This document shows, piece by piece, positions 8,280 to 16,940 of a DNA stretch of 64,000 nucleotides. Source of the DNA: Anaerolineales bacterium (GTDB lineage Bacteria; Chloroflexota; Anaerolineae; Anaerolineales; UBA4823). Position numbers and translations under genes: made by a program. Numbering within the stretch: the stretch's first letter is position 1; the number at the start of each line of letters is the position of its first letter. The stretch covers positions 158,843-222,842 of the forward strand of contig JAFGJM010000010.1 of NCBI GenBank assembly GCA_016929095.1, given 5' to 3'. The notes beneath the pieces were generated by a model. It was not told where the DNA came from. It saw only the letters and a program-made list of their open reading frames with translations, and did no database searches.

Positions 8280-8861
8280 TTATTTATCAATAAGCGGTAA
8301 ATTCGCCGGATGACCCACGCCTGGCTGGGCATATACCGGGGCGCTATCGCTGATGATGACCTTGCAGCGTAAACTATTCACGGTATCGAAGTCCACATCC
8401 AGGGCATTGCGATCTAATAACAAGATCCCGTTCAAAGTGCCGTTGGTGCCCGAGGTGGCTTTTATGGCTCGAAAATAGACATGGGCAATGTTACCGTTGC
8501 CATTCACACCCACATGTTCACTAAGGCGGGTATACGCCGCCAATTGCACCTCGTTGGATATCGAGGTCGGACTGACAAAGTAACCTGAAGCGCCATCCGA
8601 GACCAGATGATTTCCCGGGATCACGCCGATGAATTCCAGGTAAGTGGGGTTAAACGACATATCGAACTGCCAGGCATACACATCCTCCGTATCGGTAACG
8701 GCAACCGTGTAATAAAAGGTTTGCCCGGTTTTTACGGTGAGAACCGTGGGATTGCAACCCAATTGGGGTGTGGCAGCCCCGGCAGGTTGGCGGTTGAGAA
8801 ACAGCACAACCAACGCTGGTAAGGATATTGCCAATATAATCAAAGAGATTTTGCGCATCAT
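8280..8861 (-). CDS. Secreted cohesin-domain protein
   Basis: 193-aa exported protein. A signal peptide (MMRKISLIILAISLP, about 1-28) precedes one domain with cohesin features: VLTVKTGQTFYYTVAV, then DVYAWQFDMSFNPTYLEFIGV, then a YTRLSEHVGVNGNGNIAHVYFRA strand pair and a LLLDRNALD end. Cohesins bind dockerins, and the gene directly upstream encodes one, 28 bp away. Start at 8861 follows AAGGAG with 7-nt spacing; a longer in-frame reading upstream would overlap the dockerin gene and lacks a site. There is no sortase or SLH anchor; the C-terminus is short and polar, so surface attachment is unclear. Confidence 0.75.
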   Translation of the reverse strand: MMRKISLIILAISLPALVVLFLNRQPAGAATPQLGCNPTVLTVKTGQTFYYTVAVTDTEDVYAWQFDMSFNPTYLEFIGVIPGNHLVSDGASGYFVSPTSISNEVQLAAYTRLSEHVGVNGNGNIAHVYFRAIKATSGTNGTLNGILLLDRNALDVDFDTVNSLRCKVIISDSAPVYAQPGVGHPANLPLIDK

Positions 8862-8889
8862 GATCGTTCTCCTTTCCATGTTGATTTGC

Positions 8890-11800
8890 TCAGGGCAGCG
8901 GGAACTCGCCCAGACCATAATCGATCCAGATATCGCCGGTGCTCAATTTGAACTTCATGATCTGACGGTCGTGTTGGTATAACTGCCCGGACATGGAGGT
9001 GAAAGAACCGCCGACATTTTTGCCGATCTTATAATACAACCATACTTCGGTGTTATCCCAATCGCTGATAGATTGGCTGTCAAAGTCATAGGTCACGGTA
9101 GTGTCATCGGTGATGATCTCGTAAGCGCTTCCTTCCACCGGGTTATAGACTTTTTTGATCACCTGACCGTTGGACGTATTGACCAGGCGGGCTTCAACAA
9201 TCCATATCGCCGTCGTTTCTCCTGAATCATCCACGATAGGCACCGGAATTGGCACGCCAGAGAAGGTCACGGAGGTGAGCAACATATGGACTTCGAAGGT
9301 TTTTGGGTCAAAAGTGAGCTGTATGTAATTCATATGGCGATCATCAGAAGCGCCGCTATACCCGGCGGCCGCGTTATACGCATAGGCGCCATACACGATA
9401 TAAATTCTGAAGTCCGCCCAGAATTTGCTCTTGAATTGCTCGTAGATTTGTTTTTGCAGCCAGTTGGCGTCATCGGGCGGTTCGGGGAGTAGATCGCCGG
9501 TGGATTGGTCGATGACCCTACTGCCGACTTTATTACTCTCGGAAAAAACGTAGAGGGGTGGGTCAAACTCCATGGTCAGTTCGCCGACATCCACTTCCAG
9601 ACCTGCGGTGAGTGCGATGGTTTCGTTAAGATTGGCATACGAAGAACGCGATAACTGCAGGGTTGTACAGGAGGCATTGGCTGTCAGATCGAAGACGCCC
9701 CGGGAATCGGTCACGGTGGTTGCTCCGCAGGCATTGACATTGGCGTTAACCACCGGGTTGTCGAAATCGTTGACCACATTGCCATGAATGTAGGCGTCGG
9801 TAGTGGGCTGCATGGTTTTGTCTAATACTTCATCTTCAAGCGCATCGATAGTCACTGTATCGGTAATACGGGCATAACCAGCCCGGCTGATACGAACATC
9901 ATATATACCTGGAATAAGCTTTCCAAGATCTGCCAGCGTGGAGGGGGAGTATTGACCGTTTACATCCGTGGTTGCCTCGATAGATAATCCTTTTCCGGTT
10001 AGACGCACCTTTGCGCTATCCAGGGCGCCTCCGCCTCCGTCCGATTTGGAGATGGTGCCGCTCAGGCTGCCCCAGCGGTCGGTCACCAGGACAGCAGTGT
10101 TGCTGCTCTGATAGTCGATGGTGTAGGGATCGGAAGCGTTACGCTTGACGCCGATTTCTACATCCGAGGGTGTGGTATACCCGGATGCTTCCCAGCCGAT
10201 GGTATACGTGATAACATCGGCGGTAACCGGGATATCGTCTCCCAGGACAGTGGTGTATTCGGTGACCGGGATATTATTCTTGGAATATGTACCTCCCTCA
10301 ATACTGGCTGATCCGGTGTTTATCGATTGCCCGCTGCCACCCCGGGCGGTATCGGTGTCATCGCGCACGATGAGGAATAATCCGGTTTTGGTTGGCAATT
10401 TCTGCACCAGGATGGGTAAAGAGAGGGTGTTGTTGGCTTCAGTGGTCTCGGAGATTAGACCCTCACGATCGACTTCAAGGAGAAGCCGCAGGTATTCCAG
10501 CTCCTCCAACCCGGCAGGCGGTGTGGAGGGTAGCGAAATGGTGGCAGTGAAAGTGTGAGTCTCGAAAGGCGAGAGGGCAGGGATGGATATATCCATCTGC
10601 GCCGGCGGTCCAAGCACGGTATCGGTGGTGACCTCGATATCCACTCGCACGGAAGTAGAAGGAGAGGCAACCCAGCCGGCGTTGAATACGGTAGCTGTGA
10701 TCACTACCGGCGCATTCCAGCGAGCGATCAGCGGCTCCCAGGATAAGTGGGCGGCGTCGATTCCCGGGTCGCTGAGGGTGAGGTCATAAGCATCGGGGTC
10801 GAAGGCTGTGCCCTGGTAACACATGCTGTTATCGGGGCAGGGTGGATATCCATTGGGGTAATTAGGATTGTAGGTGAAATGGATATCATTCAATGAATCG
10901 ACCATGATATTAGGCTCGTAGACAGGATTACCATAGATGAGCCAACGCATGGGGTAAACCGGCGTGCCATCGTTGGTGAACGATCCATACGCAGATTTAA
11001 GGACGCTGCGCCCCCAGGCAGTGATGGAAAACAGGTGCATATAACCCGCACTATCCAGTGATAATTCACTTTTTGGGGTATAACCGCCCATCTCCCATTC
11101 CGGAAAGATTTCATAGTCATCCAGCAGGAAGCTGCCATCGGGGGAAATTTTATCCAGATAGAGCTTATGTTCGGTGATATTGGGGTGGATGATGAAGGCG
11201 TTGCCGTCCTGATCGACAGCCAGTGCCGGTTCACGAGAACTATTAATAAGCCCGTCATACCCGGTGTAGCCAATGATGGTATCGGTAATGGTCGGGGAAG
11301 CGCTGACGCTATAGCGAGTGTAGTAAACCCGGTCATCGCCCTCTAATTCATACCATATCATGTGGATGTTGCCCTCTGAATCCACGGCGATATCCCGGTA
11401 GATTGGGGTAGTGCTGCTTCCCGAAAGCTGGCTCGAGGTACTCAGGACGAATTTTCCGTCCGTATCGAGACGGGCATAAATTTGGACATTGCGCCAATCT
11501 TTTTCGAAGAACACATGCGGGTTGCCGGAGGAATCCAGGTCGATAGCCAGCTGGTTGGAAGTAGTCTGGTCGTACGCCACCGATGGTTCAATCACCGGGT
11601 AACCCCAGAGATCGAAGCGCGCCTGGCAAAGTCCTTCCGGGCAATTCCAGATGACATGTGCATTACCGTTTTCATCACACCCTGCAGCTACATCCCGGGT
11701 GGATGAAGTGTTATCTAACCAGACATCATCGACCAGGGTGTTGCCATAGCGGTCCAGGCGGCTGAAATAAACTTTGCTGGAAGAGCTCCAGATGATATTA

Positions 11801-12153
11801 ATACGATCGAGCCCGTCAAGGCAAGCTGCCTGTTCATAGGCATAACCGGAATTGGACACCCGGCGCGGGAAATGAATTGCCCGATCCGATCCATAGCTGC
11901 GCCCGGCGATAGCCAGGTCCATAGCATCTACTTTGTCATTCATATCCAGATCGGCAAACGGATTCCAATTGGGGGGATTTTGCCATTCATTGGAACCTAG
12001 CGCCTGGCGGATGATTTCGAGGTCGGATGTATTGATCTGGTTATCGAGGTTGAGATCGCCAATATACGCCAAAGCACCAACAACCATGAATGCCAGAAGA
12101 AAAACAACTAGAATAACGGCGGCGCCAAGTTTGGAGAATTTGATGTGCGACAT
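8890..12153 (-). CDS. Large secreted protein with N-terminal dockerin, beta-propeller-like, CARDB and carboxypeptidase-regulatory-like domains
   Basis: 1087 aa. After a signal anchor (about 1-29) comes a type I dockerin (30-92) with two calcium repeats, GDLNLDNQINTSDLEIIRQALG-like and ADLDMNDKVDAMDLAIAGRSYG-like. Residues 95-440 contain repeated blades of the type IDLDSSGNPHVFFEKD / AVDSEGNIHMIWYE, probably a propeller. About 470-590 is a CARDB-like domain (VVITATVFNAGW), and 690-860 hold two carboxypeptidase-regulatory-like folds (SGTISKSDGGGGALDSAKVRLTGKG; IHGNVVNDFDNPVVNANV). The C-terminal 220 residues are unassigned. No catalytic domain is evident, so this looks like a binding or adhesive protein. 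Start at 12153 follows GAGGAGGAAACCCT. Co-transcribed with the cohesin gene. Confidence 0.8.
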   Translation of the reverse strand: MSHIKFSKLGAAVILVVFLLAFMVVGALAYIGDLNLDNQINTSDLEIIRQALGSNEWQNPPNWNPFADLDMNDKVDAMDLAIAGRSYGSDRAIHFPRRVSNSGYAYEQAACLDGLDRINIIWSSSSKVYFSRLDRYGNTLVDDVWLDNTSSTRDVAAGCDENGNAHVIWNCPEGLCQARFDLWGYPVIEPSVAYDQTTSNQLAIDLDSSGNPHVFFEKDWRNVQIYARLDTDGKFVLSTSSQLSGSSTTPIYRDIAVDSEGNIHMIWYELEGDDRVYYTRYSVSASPTITDTIIGYTGYDGLINSSREPALAVDQDGNAFIIHPNITEHKLYLDKISPDGSFLLDDYEIFPEWEMGGYTPKSELSLDSAGYMHLFSITAWGRSVLKSAYGSFTNDGTPVYPMRWLIYGNPVYEPNIMVDSLNDIHFTYNPNYPNGYPPCPDNSMCYQGTAFDPDAYDLTLSDPGIDAAHLSWEPLIARWNAPVVITATVFNAGWVASPSTSVRVDIEVTTDTVLGPPAQMDISIPALSPFETHTFTATISLPSTPPAGLEELEYLRLLLEVDREGLISETTEANNTLSLPILVQKLPTKTGLFLIVRDDTDTARGGSGQSINTGSASIEGGTYSKNNIPVTEYTTVLGDDIPVTADVITYTIGWEASGYTTPSDVEIGVKRNASDPYTIDYQSSNTAVLVTDRWGSLSGTISKSDGGGGALDSAKVRLTGKGLSIEATTDVNGQYSPSTLADLGKLIPGIYDVRISRAGYARITDTVTIDALEDEVLDKTMQPTTDAYIHGNVVNDFDNPVVNANVNACGATTVTDSRGVFDLTANASCTTLQLSRSSYANLNETIALTAGLEVDVGELTMEFDPPLYVFSESNKVGSRVIDQSTGDLLPEPPDDANWLQKQIYEQFKSKFWADFRIYIVYGAYAYNAAAGYSGASDDRHMNYIQLTFDPKTFEVHMLLTSVTFSGVPIPVPIVDDSGETTAIWIVEARLVNTSNGQVIKKVYNPVEGSAYEIITDDTTVTYDFDSQSISDWDNTEVWLYYKIGKNVGGSFTSMSGQLYQHDRQIMKFKLSTGDIWIDYGLGEFPLP

Positions 12154-12616
12154 AGGGTTTCCTCCTCGGATTTGTCTTTCGACCTAAAACAATCTCAGCA
12201 ATTGATGTAAGCAATAATCGGAAAATTAAGGTTCATACAATCCCAAAAGCACAATTTGTTCATTCCACATCATATGGATATATAAATGATTGAAATATTT
12301 ACTACAAAAGAAAGGGAAGAAACATTGAAGGAAGCCGGAATAGTTGGTGAAATGTCTGGGTAAGAATGTTTCTGTAATTATTATATACAAATAACCAGTG
12401 ATAGCAAATAAAAAATGCTGGATAAGAGGCAGGAGAAAGCGAGAAAGAGGTTTTTTATGTTCACATAAAGGAATATTGACCGTTCCAAATCAAGCGGATA
12501 GAATGAAACCGTTTATGCCTGATATTGGTAGATACTCTGTGTCTCCTTATGAATCGCACAAATGTAATTCTCGGTGATGCAAGAGAAATATAAGCAGAAG
12601 AAAGGAGAAAATAAAT
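12154..12616. other. Divergent intergenic region between dockerin and GH4 genes
   Basis: 463 bp, AT-rich, with no credible coding frame. It must hold the leftward promoter of the dockerin-cohesin operon, which I could not place, and holds a clear rightward promoter for the GH4 gene (12476-12504). No terminator or repeat was seen. Confidence 0.6.
12476..12504 (+). promoter_or_regulatory. Sigma-70-type promoter of the GH4 gene
   Basis: TTGACC (12476-12481), a 17-bp spacer and TAGAAT (12499-12504), about 112 bp upstream of the ATG. A GAATATT half-site overlaps the -35 box and matches the arms of a palindrome found upstream of the binding-protein gene, suggesting repression by the ROK regulator (inference). 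Confidence 0.65.
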
Positions 12617-13891
12617 ATGACATCACGAATCGTTCTAATTGGAGCTGGCAGTGCCATGTTTGGCTATTGCACATTGGGAGAAATCTTTCGGAGTAAAGTT
12701 CTGGAAGGCTCAACCATTGTGCTCCTGGATATCAACGAACAGGCATTGAAGCGAGTGGAAGCCACAACCAAAGAATATATCCAACATAACAATCTCAATT
12801 ACAAGCTGATTGCCACAACAGACCGGAAAGAAGCGTTGCAGGGGGCGGACTATTGCGTTATTTCAATCGAAGTCGGTAACCGCTACGATCTATGGGAGCA
12901 AGATTGGAAAATACCCATGCAATATGGCATCCCTCAAATTTATGGCGAGAATGGAGGCCCCGGGGGTATTTTCCACTCGTTGCGAATAATCCCGAAAATT
13001 CTGGAAATTTGCGAGGATATTCAAGCGATTTGCCCCGATGCGACAGTTTTTAACCTGAGTAACCCGATGAGCCGGATCTGCACCACAATCCACCGGAAAT
13101 TTCCTGATCTCAAAGTTATCGGGTTGTGCGAAGGTGTATTATCATTGATCGAGACCGTTCCAAATATCCTCCACATCCCTTTCAGCAACCTGAAAATAAC
13201 GGCTGGTGGACTCAATCACTTTAGTATTTTATTGACCGCGCATTATCGAGATACAGGAAAGGACGCCTATCCTGAAATATTATTGAAGGCGCCCGAGTAT
13301 TTTAGGGATAAACCCCAAAATAATCTTGTGTTTGAATTCATCAAGCTTTTTAAGGTATTGCCGGCTTTGGATGACAGCCATTTTGGAGAATATTTACCAT
13401 GGGCGCATGATGTGGTAGACCATCAAGGTATCCTTGATTTTTATAACTGGTATAAGAGGACCACTTTAAGCCCGGTGAGAGCCTCGGAGTTGCTGGAAAA
13501 AGGCACCAAGGAGCAAGAAGGGTACCGTATGATTCCAATCATCGAAGAGATGCTTACCGATAAAAAGACCGAGGAGTTTGGAGTAAACATTCCGAATAAA
13601 GGCTATATCAAGGAACTCCCTGAATTCTTATGTGTAGAAGTCCCGGCAACTGTCGATAAGAGCGGCATTATGGGCGTAGAAATGGCGCCTTTTCCCAAAG
13701 GTTATGCCGGTCTGCTCAGAAATCAAGCGGCTGTACACGATCTTACTGCCGAAGCGGTTATTACGGGCTCGAAAGAGTTGGCGCTTCAGGCGCTGCTGGT
13801 AGACCCGGTGGTCAACAGTGTAAGAAAAGCCGAGGCGCTGTTAGATACCATGTTGACAATTCAAGCGGAATATCTTGGTTATCTTCGTTAG
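12617..13891 (+). CDS. Glycoside hydrolase family 4 (NAD- and Mn-dependent alpha-glycosidase)
   Basis: 424-aa cytoplasmic enzyme of GH4, which cleaves glycosides by an NAD-dependent oxidation-elimination mechanism. Seen: N-terminal Rossmann motif VLIGAGSAMFGYCTLGEI, the NGGPGG and NLSNPMSR segments typical of the family, a metal-binding cysteine in GLCEG and histidine in GGLNHF. The usual cysteine-histidine pair of many GH4 enzymes is Cys-Glu here (GLCEG). Specificity (alpha-glucosidase, alpha-galactosidase, glucuronidase) cannot be read from sequence. The start has AAAGGAGAAAATAA before it. It opens a locus with a ROK repressor and a sugar ABC importer, so it likely acts on the imported oligosaccharide. 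Confidence 0.85.
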   Translation: MTSRIVLIGAGSAMFGYCTLGEIFRSKVLEGSTIVLLDINEQALKRVEATTKEYIQHNNLNYKLIATTDRKEALQGADYCVISIEVGNRYDLWEQDWKIPMQYGIPQIYGENGGPGGIFHSLRIIPKILEICEDIQAICPDATVFNLSNPMSRICTTIHRKFPDLKVIGLCEGVLSLIETVPNILHIPFSNLKITAGGLNHFSILLTAHYRDTGKDAYPEILLKAPEYFRDKPQNNLVFEFIKLFKVLPALDDSHFGEYLPWAHDVVDHQGILDFYNWYKRTTLSPVRASELLEKGTKEQEGYRMIPIIEEMLTDKKTEEFGVNIPNKGYIKELPEFLCVEVPATVDKSGIMGVEMAPFPKGYAGLLRNQAAVHDLTAEAVITGSKELALQALLVDPVVNSVRKAEALLDTMLTIQAEYLGYLR

Positions 13892-14031
13892 GGAGCACCA
13901 GCCATATTCGTGAGTGAATATTTGATATTGAAGCGAAAGCTTTCACTCGCATTGAAGTGTTAAAAAACAACCATACGGTTGCGAATTTACCCCAACAGAT
14001 CAGAACAGGTAATAATTTCGAGAATGAAGAC

Positions 14032-14060
14032 TTGACTATGCAAAAAAAATCTGCTACCAT
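14032..14060 (+). promoter_or_regulatory. Sigma-70-type promoter of the ROK repressor gene
   Basis: TTGACT (14032-14037), a 17-bp spacer and TACCAT (14055-14060), about 90 bp upstream of the start codon. A perfect 10-bp palindrome GAAAGCTTTC (13935-13944) and a near-copy of the TGAATATT dyad (13915-13931) lie upstream in the same 261-bp gap. Confidence 0.6.
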
Positions 14061-14152
14061 AGCAATAGTAACAATCAGACTGAAAGTTTTTCATGCAGAC
14101 TGTAACAATTGGTTGTTGTTTTTTAAAGATTTCAGCCTTTTAAAGGATATTT

Positions 14153-15352
14153 ATGAAATTTACCAAAACCATCACTACCAATGATCTGCGTCACATCAAC
14201 CGAACTGCTGTTCTCGATCTACTACGCAGAGAAGGGCCAATATCGCGCACCGAGCTTTCTCAGCGGCTTGAGATCAGCCTCCCCACTGTAATGCGAATTG
14301 TTGAAGAACTGCTGGAAGAAAAATTACTCAGAACCGTGGATCATAAGGAATGGAGCGGCGGTCGACGGCGCGCCCTGGTTGAATTCAATGCCCATGCCCA
14401 CCTGGCGATTGGTGTGGACTGCGGGGGTACAAAAATGTTTGGCGCATTAGCCGACCTGAGCGGCGAAATCATCGAAGAGATCAATGTCCCTACAAACAGT
14501 ACATGTGGTGATAAAAATTTTGAATTATTGGTGGAAATAATCACCCAATTAGTAAAAAAGGCAACGACAACCGATAAAAACTTGTTGGGCGTTGGGGTTG
14601 GCATCCCCGCCACTGTCGACGTTGATCGGGGAATCGTTCTTTCTTCGCCTGCATTGGGGTGGCGGGAATTCCCATTACAAGAGCGTTTGAAAAAGGAATT
14701 TGATATTCCGGTGGTGCTGGATAATGATGTAAACCTGGCAGCATTGGGCGAAATGTGGTTTGGGAGTAAGCAGGCAATCAATAATCTGGCTTTGATCACC
14801 GTTGGAACCGGAATCGGCGCCGGGATCATTATCGATGGCGCAGTCTATCGCGGTTCAAAAGGCAGCGCCGGCGAAGTGGGGTTCTTGCTCCCGTCCACAG
14901 CGCATCTGGGTCAGGGACGCAGCCATCAAGGCTTTGGCCCGTTAGAGACTCTGGCTTCTGGCACCGGCATTGCGGAACGCGCCCGAACAATCCTTACTGG
15001 AACCCTCTCTGAAGAGCAGCTCAATGCTATCACTGCCGAAGATGTCTTTGATAAAGCCCGCCAAAAAGAACCCTGGGCTGTACAGATCGTCGATGAAACA
15101 GTCGATCTCCTTGCTTTGGCTGTTGTGACCCTGGCTGTTTGTTATGACCCGGATGTCATCGTACTTGGAGGCGGAGTGGCGCGTTCAGCCGATTTGTTGA
15201 TCGAGCCAATTAAACAACGGGTTTCCGCTTCCACCCCCTTCCCGTTTAACCTGGTTGCATCTCCACTGGGCTACCGCGCCGCCGTTATGGGTTCGATTGT
15301 GAATCTGGTGTACCGGGCGGCAAATTTTTATATGTTACGCAAGCTTTCCTGA
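14153..15352 (+). CDS. ROK-family transcriptional repressor (NagC/XylR type)
   Basis: 399 aa. Residues 10-75 are a winged helix (LRHINRTAVLDLLRREGPISRTELSQRLEISLPTVMRIVEELL), followed by the ROK ATPase-like fold: VDCGGTKMFGAL phosphate loop, VLDNDVNLAALGE, TVGTGIGAGIIIDG and VIVLGGGVA. The zinc motif CxCGxxGC of most ROK proteins is missing; the corresponding loop reads AHLGQGRSHQGFGPLE, so ligand binding may differ. Located between the GH4 enzyme and the ABC importer; it probably senses a sugar derived from the imported glycoside and represses the locus. RBS AAAGGATATTT. Confidence 0.88.
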   Translation: MKFTKTITTNDLRHINRTAVLDLLRREGPISRTELSQRLEISLPTVMRIVEELLEEKLLRTVDHKEWSGGRRRALVEFNAHAHLAIGVDCGGTKMFGALADLSGEIIEEINVPTNSTCGDKNFELLVEIITQLVKKATTTDKNLLGVGVGIPATVDVDRGIVLSSPALGWREFPLQERLKKEFDIPVVLDNDVNLAALGEMWFGSKQAINNLALITVGTGIGAGIIIDGAVYRGSKGSAGEVGFLLPSTAHLGQGRSHQGFGPLETLASGTGIAERARTILTGTLSEEQLNAITAEDVFDKARQKEPWAVQIVDETVDLLALAVVTLAVCYDPDVIVLGGGVARSADLLIEPIKQRVSASTPFPFNLVASPLGYRAAVMGSIVNLVYRAANFYMLRKLS

Positions 15353-15441
15353 CCCATAATATTTTTTAGAGAAAGGAGAAATCGGAAAAAATATATCTCA
15401 ATCGTCGTATTGATTATTGGTAAGGATGAATCTTTTACCGG

Positions 15442-15460
15442 TGAATATTGTAAATATTCA
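15442..15460 (+). promoter_or_regulatory. Candidate operator palindrome upstream of the sugar-binding protein gene
   Basis: TGAATATT, 3-nt centre, AATATTCA: a perfect 8-bp inverted repeat 32 bp before the start of the binding-protein gene. Similar partial copies occur before the ROK repressor and over the GH4 promoter, which makes the ROK repressor the most likely binder. This is inference from position and similarity. Confidence 0.45.
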
Positions 15461-15491
15461 AATTAATAATTAAATAAATCTGGAGGAGTCG

Positions 15492-16859
15492 ATGAAACTC
15501 TGGTCGAAAATCGTTGTTTTATTTATGGTAATCGTCATGCTGGCAGGAATGGTCGGATGCACCCCCGCTGCAACTGAACCTGCCGCACCCGCCGAAGCTG
15601 GCGAAGAAGCCGCCCAGCCTGAAGAAGCCGAGCAAGAGCCGGTTACCATACGGGTATTAACCATGCAACAAGCCGGTTATCCGGTGGAAGCGATGAATGA
15701 AGTTGCTGATCGTTACATGGCAGAAACCCCCGATGCAAAAGTGGAAATTGAATATGTAGCCTACGAGGCGTTGCACGATAAAATCTCCACAGCTATGGCA
15801 ACCACCCCCCCGGCATATGATGTTGTTTTAGTCGATGACATCTGGTATGCAGAATTTTCAAATGCCGGTTACCTGTATGATGTGTCGGATAAGATTACAG
15901 ATGAAATGAAAGCTGGGATTTTCCCCTCTGGTTGGGAAATCACCACCGTTGATTCCGTTGTGTATGGTTTGCCCTGGGGAATTGACGGCATGTATTTCTA
16001 TTACAATGAAAAAATCTTAAAAGAAGCCGGTTATGAAAATCCACCCAAGACCTGGGAAGAACTCGAAGAGATGTCTCAGGCTATTAAAGACAAAGGTCTG
16101 GTGGAATATCCCATGGTGTGGTCGTGGGCTCAAGCTGAGTGTTCCATTTGTACACTGGTGGCTTTGTTATTCGGCAATGGCGGCACCTTTGTGGACGAAG
16201 CCGGCAATCCTACATTTAATAACGCTGAAGGTGTAGAAGTCGTTCAGTGGATGGTCGACAGCATCGATAAGGGCTATACCAACCCGGCTTCCATCTCTTA
16301 TTTGGAAGAAGATGTCCGTAATGTGTTCTCCCAGGGTAAAGCAGTTTTTGCGCTTAACTGGGGTTACATGTACCAATTGGCAAACTTTGAATCGGAAGAA
16401 TCAATCATCAATGGACAGGTTAACATGGCTTTAGTGCCTGTCTTCCAAAAAGGCCTGGATCAAGGGATCGAGACGGCTACCATCAACGGATCAATGGGTT
16501 GGAGTGTAGCCAATGCTTCGGAAAACAAAGAAGCTGGTTGGGAATTCATTAAGTTTTTGACCAGCAAGCCTATTCAGGATGAATACTCCAAATACAGCAC
16601 CCCTGCCTGGCAAACCAGCTACGAAGGCGAAAATCTGGATAAACTGATCTCTTATAGTGAAGCTAACCAGGTGCTTATCCCCAATTACGTCAAGCAAATT
16701 CCGTTTGCACACGTTCGCCCGAAAGTCCCTTATTACAGTGAAGCTTCATTGGCGCTTCAGCTTGCCTTACAACAGGCGCTGACAAAGCAGAAGACGCCTC
16801 AAGAAGCATTGGATGAGGCGGCCGCGAAATTTTCAGAACTGCAAGAGAAATATCAATAA
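15492..16859 (+). CDS. ABC transporter sugar-binding lipoprotein
   Basis: 455 aa. Signal peptide with a lipobox-like end (LAGMVGC, lipidated Cys23), a short Ala/Glu/Pro-rich linker, then a family-1 extracellular solute-binding fold (VTIRVLTMQQAGYPVEAMNEVADRYMAETPDAKVEIEYV ... VYGLPWGIDGMYFYYNEKIL ... NPPKTWEELEEM). Captures an oligosaccharide outside the cell and delivers it to the two permeases that follow. RBS TGGAGGAG. A strong hairpin separates it from the permease genes, which usually allows more binding protein than permease to be made. Confidence 0.92.
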   Translation: MKLWSKIVVLFMVIVMLAGMVGCTPAATEPAAPAEAGEEAAQPEEAEQEPVTIRVLTMQQAGYPVEAMNEVADRYMAETPDAKVEIEYVAYEALHDKISTAMATTPPAYDVVLVDDIWYAEFSNAGYLYDVSDKITDEMKAGIFPSGWEITTVDSVVYGLPWGIDGMYFYYNEKILKEAGYENPPKTWEELEEMSQAIKDKGLVEYPMVWSWAQAECSICTLVALLFGNGGTFVDEAGNPTFNNAEGVEVVQWMVDSIDKGYTNPASISYLEEDVRNVFSQGKAVFALNWGYMYQLANFESEESIINGQVNMALVPVFQKGLDQGIETATINGSMGWSVANASENKEAGWEFIKFLTSKPIQDEYSKYSTPAWQTSYEGENLDKLISYSEANQVLIPNYVKQIPFAHVRPKVPYYSEASLALQLALQQALTKQKTPQEALDEAAAKFSELQEKYQ

Positions 16860-16870
16860 TCCATTCACCA

Positions 16871-16908
16871 TACTTCTGGCAGGAGGTTTATACTTCCTGC
16901 CAGAAGTA
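16871..16908 (+). other. Strong intercistronic hairpin between binding-protein and permease genes
   Basis: A 14-bp perfect stem (16871-16884 with 16895-16908) with a 10-nt loop, followed by mixed AT sequence and a short TTTTTG. An AGGAGG sequence lies at the arm-loop junction (16881-16886) with no start codon near it. Likely an attenuator or 3'-end stabiliser of the binding-protein message. Confidence 0.7.
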
Positions 16909-16940
16909 ACTGTATATATCTTTTTGTTTATTTATCTAAG

